Assembly: GCA_026419705.1 (NCBI GenBank)
Contig: JANZYY010000179.1
Location: forward strand, 1 to 9,195
Direction: 5' to 3'
DNA length: 9,195 nucleotides
Source: Fischerella sp.
GTDB lineage: Bacteria > Cyanobacteriota > Cyanobacteriia > Cyanobacteriales > Nostocaceae
Shown: in pieces, positions 5,142 to 9,195 of the stretch
Layout: every line of letters begins with the position of its first letter
Position numbering within the stretch: the stretch's first letter is position 1
Made by a program: the position numbers and the translations under genes
Notes under the pieces: model-generated
Told to the model about the DNA's origin: nothing
Databases searched by the model: none
What the model saw: the letters and a program-made list of their open reading frames with translations, nothing else

Positions 5142-6635
5142 TTAAGTACTAAAAATTACTTGTCCATTTTGAATTGCTAGTAATCTAACTTTCAATGGTC
5201 CAGCAGTATAAGTGTCTTGTGCTGCAATTGCTTTGATATCGAGTCGTTGGTCTGATTGCCGTAGTTGGGCAATAAAGCGGAGAAAGGTACCGTCTATTTG
5301 AATATCTTCTAAAATTCCAGCATTACGCGCACGAAATTGTGAGGCAGAAATTAATAATTCTAATCGCTGTCGCAGTTGATAAGATGTCATGTTTTTGGGA
5401 TCGGCGGTGGTTGCAGCTAGCACTTCGCCTCCCGAAAAAACGATTTGATTTAGTGATGCATCGGCGAAAAATTCTATTGGCTTTTCTCCCCTCACATAAT
5501 TGCCTGCACAGAAAATTCGCACTACATATTCTCGACCATCTCTAATTTGCTTGCTTAGTTGCTCAACTTGTTCTTCAGTAACGCGCAGTACCTGCACGTT
5601 GGGGGGAGGATTTATCCCAGGTTCGGTTAATTCGATGCTGGCGTTTTTGTTAGCTTCCTGCAGCAACTGGATAACTGCTTGACGAGCAGCAGAAGGTTGT
5701 TGGACGCGAACTACACCACCAGCGAGAACTTGACCGCGAGCTAATGCTAGTTTGCCCAAACGCAGGTCGCGAAAAGATTGGTAATATTTCTCCAATCTTG
5801 CGACTTCCTGCTCGAGATCGTTCTGTTGTTTTTCTAATTCTTTCAGGCGAGTTTCCCGTTGGGCAATTATTTGCTCTCGTGCTGCGATTTCAACATTGCG
5901 CTGTTGCATGAGGCGATCCAGGTCGGCGATTTTGAGATCGCGCTGTTCGATAGCTTCCTGACGCTTGGCAAGTTCGCGATCGCGTTTGTCAATAGCCGCT
6001 TGGGCTTCGGCAATTGCTTTTTTAGCTTCTTCGTAAAGTCTTTGACGTTCTACCTGCAGTCGTTGAATTTCTGCTAGTTGCTTGTTTCTCTCTTGGTAGA
6101 CGTTTTGCAACTGAGCCATAGCTTGTTGATACTGAGTTGCTACTTGATTTAGCTGTCTTTGGGTGCGTTGGAGTTGGGCTTGGGTTCGCGCTTTTTGGTC
6201 AATAGTGCGGTTGAGTTGGGTTTGTGTTTGCTGTTGCTTGGCATTAGCTGCTTGTAAGGATTTATTAATTTCCTGCAAGTCTTGTTGAGCTTTTGTTTGT
6301 TCTTTTCTGGCTTGTTCTAATTCGAGTTTGGTTGTATCAAGTTGTTTGGTTGTGTTCTCTAACTGTACGCGCTTACGCTTAAGGTCTTTTTGAATGTCTT
6401 CTAGTTCAAATACTCCTTTACGCAAGCCTTCATCGGCTAAAAATAAAATTCCCAGGGTTGATGCTGAAATGCCCAATCCTGTCAAAATCGTTACTAATAC
6501 AGCCGTGTTTTTTGGTCGTAGGTTAAATAGTGACAGCCGTTTCTTGCCGACCCGCGTGCCGATGCGATCGCCCACGGTGGCAATCACGCCTCCCAAAATT
6601 AAAATTGCAATGATGAGGATGTACCCGGTGGCCAT
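5142..6635 (-). CDS. DUF3084 protein: two membrane helices, long coiled coil, C-terminal domain
   Basis: The 497-residue protein opens with a membrane segment (about 4-21) and a basic stretch GTRVGKKRLSLFNLRPKN (26-43). A second membrane helix follows (about 45-66), then a long charged coiled coil (about 76-290) and a globular C-terminal domain (about 295-497). This order, with the motif GDRIGTRVGKKRLSLFNLRP, is characteristic of the cyanobacterial DUF3084 family, whose function is unknown. In the coiled coil, arginine recurs every seven residues at 218, 225, 232, 246, 253 and 260, skipping 239; this is a regular basic stripe. The C-terminal part has one visible cysteine (C376) and no recognised catalytic motif. 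The protein is anchored at the membrane, with the coil and C-domain on one side. Downstream of ntcA and upstream of the YqgF-like gene on the same strand, it may belong to one transcription unit. Confidence 0.85.
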   Translation of the reverse strand: MATGYILIIAILILGGVIATVGDRIGTRVGKKRLSLFNLRPKNTAVLVTILTGLGISASTLGILFLADEGLRKGVFELEDIQKDLKRKRVQLENTTKQLDTTKLELEQARKEQTKAQQDLQEINKSLQAANAKQQQTQTQLNRTIDQKARTQAQLQRTQRQLNQVATQYQQAMAQLQNVYQERNKQLAEIQRLQVERQRLYEEAKKAIAEAQAAIDKRDRELAKRQEAIEQRDLKIADLDRLMQQRNVEIAAREQIIAQRETRLKELEKQQNDLEQEVARLEKYYQSFRDLRLGKLALARGQVLAGGVVRVQQPSAARQAVIQLLQEANKNASIELTEPGINPPPNVQVLRVTEEQVEQLSKQIRDGREYVVRIFCAGNYVRGEKPIEFFADASLNQIVFSGGEVLAATTADPKNMTSYQLRQRLELLISASQFRARNAGILEDIQIDGTFLRFIAQLRQSDQRLDIKAIAAQDTYTAGPLKVRLLAIQNGQVIFST

Positions 6636-6779
6636 CTTTAATATTTACCGAAGAAATCCTTCCAGATACAGCCTACTACTTTCAGGCGTTTTGTGTGGGG
6701 GATCGCAAGACTTCTTGCAGAAGTCGGGAAAAAGGAAAAGAAAAAGGGCTTAATTATCAGGGGAAGAGGGATTGGGAGT

Positions 6780-6905
6780 AGTTGGTAGTTGGTAGTTGGT
6801 TGGTGATTGTTCCATAGACGCGCCTTCTTCGGCTTCCCGAAGGGTACAACAAACAACAAACAACAGACAACAACCATTTCCCATTACCCATTCCCCATCC
6901 CCCAA
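6780..6905. repeat. Composite heptamer repeat after ntcA with a GC-rich palindrome inside
   Basis: Three AGTTGGT units (6780-6800) face CAACAAA-type units (6847-6853, 6854-6860, 6861-6867 and a partial copy), partly complementary to each other. Between them sits a GC-rich element (about 6813-6846). Its core CTTCGG-CTTC-CCGAAG (6827-6842) is a perfect 6-bp stem; the surrounding TAGACGCG...GGGTA is a dispersed repeat type seen in Nostocales genomes. A CCCATTACCCATTCCCC tract (6881-6897) follows up to the ntcA stop (6914-6912). Confidence 0.7.
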
Positions 6906-6911
6906 GTACTT

Positions 6912-7583
6912 TTAAGTGAATTGCCGACTTAAGGTAACAGGCTTATGAACAGTGATTTTTTTCTTGTGTATGGAAATCAACTTCTTTTCGCGCAAATCGC
7001 CTAGTAACCTGGTGACGGTGACGCGGGTAGAACCAATTGCTTCAGCGATCGCCTGATGAGATAGCTTGAGGTCAATTGTGATTCCATCTGCACAAGGAAC
7101 ACCAAAATCCCGACAGAGAATTAGTAGAAAACTGATCAATCTCGAACCCATATCACGGTGAGCCAGTGTTTCAATCATCATCTCTGTCTGGAGAATCCGC
7201 GAAGACAAGCCTCGCAGCATTAACATTGACAACTCCGGGTTGTCTTTGAGTGCTTGTTCCACCTGTTCAATTGGAGCTGATAACAATTCTACCGGTGTAA
7301 AAGCAACTGCATGATAAAAACGATCGGACTTGTTTCCCGTTAGTAGGGACAAAACCCCAAAAACGCTATTTTCCCGAAGTAGCGCTACAGTAATTTCTTC
7401 TCCTGCTTCGTACACCCTGGATAATTTCACTGCACCTTTTAAAAGAAAATAAACTCGTTCTGCAGGATCGCCGGGGAAAAAGATCGTTTTATTGCGCTCA
7501 AACGTTTCCACAACTGGCGGAAACGCTCCTGTCGCCATCTGACGAAAAATATTTGCTAGGGCTTTATCTTGTGTCACGATCAT
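6912..7583 (-). CDS. ntcA: NtcA, global nitrogen-control transcription factor (CRP family)
   Basis: NtcA is the cyanobacterial CRP-family activator/repressor that binds 2-oxoglutarate and controls nitrogen assimilation and heterocyst development. The ATG at 7583 gives 223 residues starting MIVTQDKALA, the length and start of Anabaena NtcA. An AGGGGAAGGGAG tract just upstream supplies the ribosome binding site. A longer frame to 7601 would need TTG and is rejected. The effector-domain beta-barrel spans about 30-105, and the dimer helix is about 115-145. The helix-turn-helix is about 174-200, with recognition helix STRVTVTRLLGDL (185-197). All 2-oxoglutarate ligands I know from Anabaena NtcA are present at matching numbers: F75-G76-V77-L78, R88, R129 and E134. 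It is divergent from fabI and probably autoregulated through the site at 7761-7774. Confidence 0.98.
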   Translation of the reverse strand: MIVTQDKALANIFRQMATGAFPPVVETFERNKTIFFPGDPAERVYFLLKGAVKLSRVYEAGEEITVALLRENSVFGVLSLLTGNKSDRFYHAVAFTPVELLSAPIEQVEQALKDNPELSMLMLRGLSSRILQTEMMIETLAHRDMGSRLISFLLILCRDFGVPCADGITIDLKLSHQAIAEAIGSTRVTVTRLLGDLREKKLISIHKKKITVHKPVTLSRQFT

Positions 7584-7659
7584 CTCCCTTCCCCTACCCA
7601 ATGCCGGAAAAAATTAAATATGGATTACCTAAGAATACACCCGAAAAATCAAGAAAACA

Positions 7660-7688
7660 TTGTCAACCTTTTTGTTCTTTCCTATACT
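7660..7688 (+). promoter_or_regulatory. Near-consensus plus-strand promoter inside the ntcA leader
   Basis: TTGTCA (7660-7665) and TATACT (7683-7688) each match the sigma-70 consensus at 5 of 6 positions, and the spacer is exactly 17 bp. Transcription would begin near 7695 and run toward fabI, whose ATG is about 550 bp further. It would give either a very long fabI leader or a separate non-coding RNA overlapping the ntcA promoter in antisense. Confidence 0.45.
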
Positions 7689-7734
7689 TAACCTCTTTGC
7701 TTTTTAAATGTTTGTCCAACATGATACAAAATTT

Positions 7735-7774
7735 ATCCTACTAGCTTCTAGTAGAGGTACGTTTACAAACCTAC
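7735..7774 (-). promoter_or_regulatory. NtcA-activated (class II) promoter of ntcA
   Basis: On the minus strand GTAGGTTTGTAAAC (7774-7761) fits the NtcA box GTA-N8-TAC with one mismatch in the second half (AAC). Twenty bp later comes TAGGAT (7740-7735), matching the -10 form TAN3T. NtcA-activated promoters have the box about 22 bp before the -10 and centred near -41; here the centre is about 40 bp from the predicted start near 7728. The leader to the ntcA ATG would be about 145 nt. Anabaena ntcA is known to be autoregulated, so this fits. Confidence 0.6.
7738..7754. repeat. Perfect inverted repeat within the ntcA promoter
   Basis: CTACTAG (7738-7744) and CTAGTAG (7748-7754) are perfect inverted copies with a 3-bp centre. 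The element lies in the spacer between the NtcA box and the -10 and overlaps the first half of the -10. That position would suit a repressor operator, but no binder is known to me. Confidence 0.45.
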
Positions 7775-8243
7775 CCCTACTTTCAAAATTGTAGACAATA
7801 AGTTTTTTAAGAAAAAAGAAAGATTCATTGGAATTCTCTTAAAGTTTCAGTGCAGATTTTGTGGCTGCAAACAGCTTTGTCAATAATCATAAAACATCAT
7901 GTGAGCATAGAAACCGAGAAGCACAAAGCAAAATTAGGCGCATGTGTGTATCTTAATATGTTCTCTGAGAAAAGAATTAAATGTAGTTTATACCAAAGCC
8001 GTGACAAATTTTTAGTAAACTCTCACTGTTACAGTAGGTAGAATACAGGCAAGAAAAGTAAGCACAATGGGTTTTGCTGAGTGCCTTGAGGTTGTTTGCC
8101 ATCACCAGTAAAGTTCTCAATCTTTTATAACCCCACTCCTACCAAACTTGGAAGTAGCAAATTTGTAAATCGCGTCCAAAACAAAGACAAACTAGGCTCA
8201 GATTCTAGTATGCTCCTAGTGAACCATCGCGCTAACAACTTAT

Positions 8244-9020
8244 ATGCTGGATTTAACTGGAAAAAATGCCTTGGTTACTGGCATTGCCAATAACCGCTCG
8301 ATTGCCTGGGGTATTGCCCAACAACTGCACAAAGCCGGTGCTAACCTCGGCATTACCTATTTACCAGATGAAAAAGGCAAAATGGAGAAAAAGGTGGCAG
8401 AACTGGTAGAACCCCTCAACCCTAGCCTGTTTCTGCCCTGTAATGTCCAAAATGACGAGCAGGTTAAGTCTACTTTTGAGGCAATCCGCGATCGATGGGG
8501 TAAGTTAGATATCCTCATCCATTGCCTTGCTTTTGCCAACAAAGACGATCTGAATGGGGACTTTAGTCAAACTTCTCGTGAGGGCTTCCACACAGCCTTA
8601 GAAGTCAGCACCTACTCCTTGGTGCAGCTGGTGGGTGCAGCTAAACCTCTGATGACAGCAGGAGCAAGCATAGTTACTCTCACTTATTTGGGTGCGGTCA
8701 GAGCGATTCCTAACTATAATGTCATGGGAGTTGCCAAAGCCGGGCTGGAGGCGAGCGTGCGTTACCTGGCTGCAGAACTAGGCCCCTCAAATATCCGAGT
8801 GAATGCCATTTCCGCAGGACCGATCCGCACTTTAGCTTCAAGTGCAGTTGGAGGTATTCTAGATATGATTCATCATGTGGAGAAAGTAGCTCCTTTGCGA
8901 CGTACTGTGACTCAAACAGAGGTGGGTAACGCTGCAGCTTTTTTGTGTAGCGACTTGGCAAGCGGAATTACGGGGCAGGTCCTGTATGTAGACTCAGGAT
9001 ATGAAATCATGGGAATGTAA
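8244..9020 (+). CDS. fabI: Enoyl-[acyl-carrier-protein] reductase (NADH), FabI
   Basis: FabI catalyses the last step of each fatty acid elongation cycle, reducing trans-2-enoyl-ACP with NAD(P)H in the cytoplasm. The 258-residue protein is a short-chain dehydrogenase-like Rossmann fold. The cofactor loop GIANNRSIAWGIA is at 13-25, the Y148-x9-Y158-x6-K165 active site (YLGAVRAIPNYNVMGVAK) is intact, and the substrate loop NAISAGPIRTLAS (187-199) and C-terminal block GITGQVLYVDSGY (241-253) are present. Length equals that of usual FabI (about 258-262). The ATG at 8244 starts MLDLTGKNALVTG, the normal FabI start; no good Shine-Dalgarno precedes it. It diverges from ntcA and precedes hisB by 97 bp, an arrangement I recall for Anabaena PCC 7120. 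Confidence 0.97.
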   Translation: MLDLTGKNALVTGIANNRSIAWGIAQQLHKAGANLGITYLPDEKGKMEKKVAELVEPLNPSLFLPCNVQNDEQVKSTFEAIRDRWGKLDILIHCLAFANKDDLNGDFSQTSREGFHTALEVSTYSLVQLVGAAKPLMTAGASIVTLTYLGAVRAIPNYNVMGVAKAGLEASVRYLAAELGPSNIRVNAISAGPIRTLASSAVGGILDMIHHVEKVAPLRRTVTQTEVGNAAAFLCSDLASGITGQVLYVDSGYEIMGM

Positions 9021-9026
9021 GGAATT

Positions 9027-9105
9027 GTTAGTAGTTAGTGGTTAGTAGTTAGTGGTAGGTTGTTAACCACTAACCACTATCCACTATCCACTATCCACTA
9101 TCCAC
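9027..9105. repeat. Inverted tandem heptamer arrays after fabI
   Basis: Four 7-bp units GTTAGTA/GTTAGTG (9027-9054) are followed by a 9-bp centre and six units in complementary sense: TAACCAC twice (9064-9077) and TATCCAC four times (9078-9105). The arms can pair over about 28 bp with few mismatches. The array begins 6 bp after the fabI stop and ends 12 bp before the hisB ATG. It is the clearest STRR-type hairpin in the window. Confidence 0.85.
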
Positions 9106-9117
9106 TACCCAATACCT

Positions 9118-9195
9118 ATGCAAATAAGCGATCGCCAAACTCTCTCTTCATCCAACAATCAGTCGACCAAAACCCCGCGTATTGCTTCTTTACGC
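9118..9195 (+). CDS. hisB: Imidazoleglycerol-phosphate dehydratase HisB (N-terminal fragment)
   Basis: Twenty-six codons from ATG 9118 run off the right edge. The residues (MQISDRQTLSSSNNQS, then TKTPRIASLR) resemble the variable, serine-rich N-terminal tail of cyanobacterial HisB that precedes the conserved core. HisB dehydrates imidazoleglycerol phosphate in histidine synthesis. The catalytic histidines lie beyond the window. The call rests mainly on the tail and on the known fabI-hisB adjacency in Anabaena relatives, so it is probable rather than proven. No ribosome binding site is visible; the heptamer array ends just upstream. Confidence 0.6.
   Translation, partial: MQISDRQTLSSSNNQSTKTPRIASLR

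Larger units (their letters stand above)
7584..8243. promoter_or_regulatory. Long ntcA/fabI divergent regulatory region
   Basis: This 660 bp AT-rich gap contains no supported protein gene. It holds the NtcA-type promoter for ntcA (7735-7774), an opposing promoter (7660-7688), and a perfect minus-strand TTGACA (7666-7661) whose best -10, TATTCT (7637-7632), is too far away (23 bp). A weaker plus-strand candidate for fabI is TAAACT (8016-8021)-17 bp-TAGAAT (8039-8044). No riboswitch that I recognise is present. Confidence 0.5.

Noticed and set aside
6638..6877. Minus-strand 79-codon ORF between DUF3084 and ntcA
   Set aside because: Much of it is translated heptamer repeat and the GC-rich palindrome; low-complexity product, no family, and it overlaps the repeat block.
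7584..7601. Six-codon N-terminal extension of NtcA
   Set aside because: It requires a TTG start, destroys the obvious purine-rich ribosome binding site as leader, and known NtcA proteins start at MIVTQ; ligand residue numbering fits the shorter form.
7850..8041. Plus-strand 63-codon ORF in the ntcA/fabI gap
   Set aside because: No ribosome binding site, no recognisable motif, and composition like the surrounding AT-rich DNA; treated as chance.
8096..8293. Plus-strand 65-codon ORF overlapping the fabI start
   Set aside because: It overlaps fabI in another frame; FabI homology clearly fixes the 8244 start.
9064..9105. CRISPR-like short repeats
   Set aside because: Units are contiguous 7-mers without spacers; this is a tandem STRR array, not a CRISPR.

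Overview
The window looks like chromosomal DNA from a filamentous, probably heterocyst-forming cyanobacterium (Nostocales type). The evidence is an almost residue-for-residue cyanobacterial NtcA, a DesC-type lipid desaturase, two cyanobacteria-restricted families of unknown function (DUF3084 and a probable DUF3146), about ten HIP1 octamers (GCGATCGC) in 9.2 kb, and many tandem heptanucleotide (STRR-type) repeats between genes. No mobile-element gene, phage gene, CRISPR array or defence system was found.

Layout. 1-414 (-) is the start of a PLP-dependent protein of the methionine gamma-lyase / aluminium-resistance family; its C-terminus lies outside the window. Divergent from it, desC (501-1316, +) encodes an acyl-lipid delta-9 desaturase. 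desC converges on a two-gene minus-strand unit: a small zinc-ribbon membrane protein (2664-3071) followed 4 bp later by a ProA-family protein (1394-2659). This ProA lacks the catalytic cysteine and other active-site residues, so its name is doubtful. 3072-4208 holds no confident protein gene. It contains tRNA-Gly(GCC) at 3657-3728 (-) with a promoter, several inverted repeats, and two abutting hairpins that could be an unrecognised RNA.

The right half is the ntcA neighbourhood. A small DUF3146-like gene (4209-4487, +) converges on a minus-strand series ntcA (6912-7583), a DUF3084 coiled-coil membrane protein (5142-6635) and a YqgF/RuvX-like nuclease (4598-5047). ntcA diverges from fabI (8244-9020, +), which is followed by the first 26 codons of a probable hisB. 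The ntcA/fabI gap of 660 bp carries a convincing NtcA-type activated promoter for ntcA itself and a near-consensus sigma-70-type promoter pointing the other way.

How the genes relate: ntcA encodes the global nitrogen regulator, which senses 2-oxoglutarate, and its upstream site suggests autoregulation. desC and fabI are lipid metabolism genes, hisB is histidine biosynthesis, and the remaining neighbours have no established pathway link. A recurring architectural theme is that nearly every protein-gene 3' end abuts a block of heptamer repeats, usually arranged as inverted arrays able to fold into hairpins. The most unusual items are the cysteine-less ProA paralogue paired with a zinc-ribbon membrane protein, the 3'-end repeat hairpins, and the structured non-coding segments around the tRNA gene.
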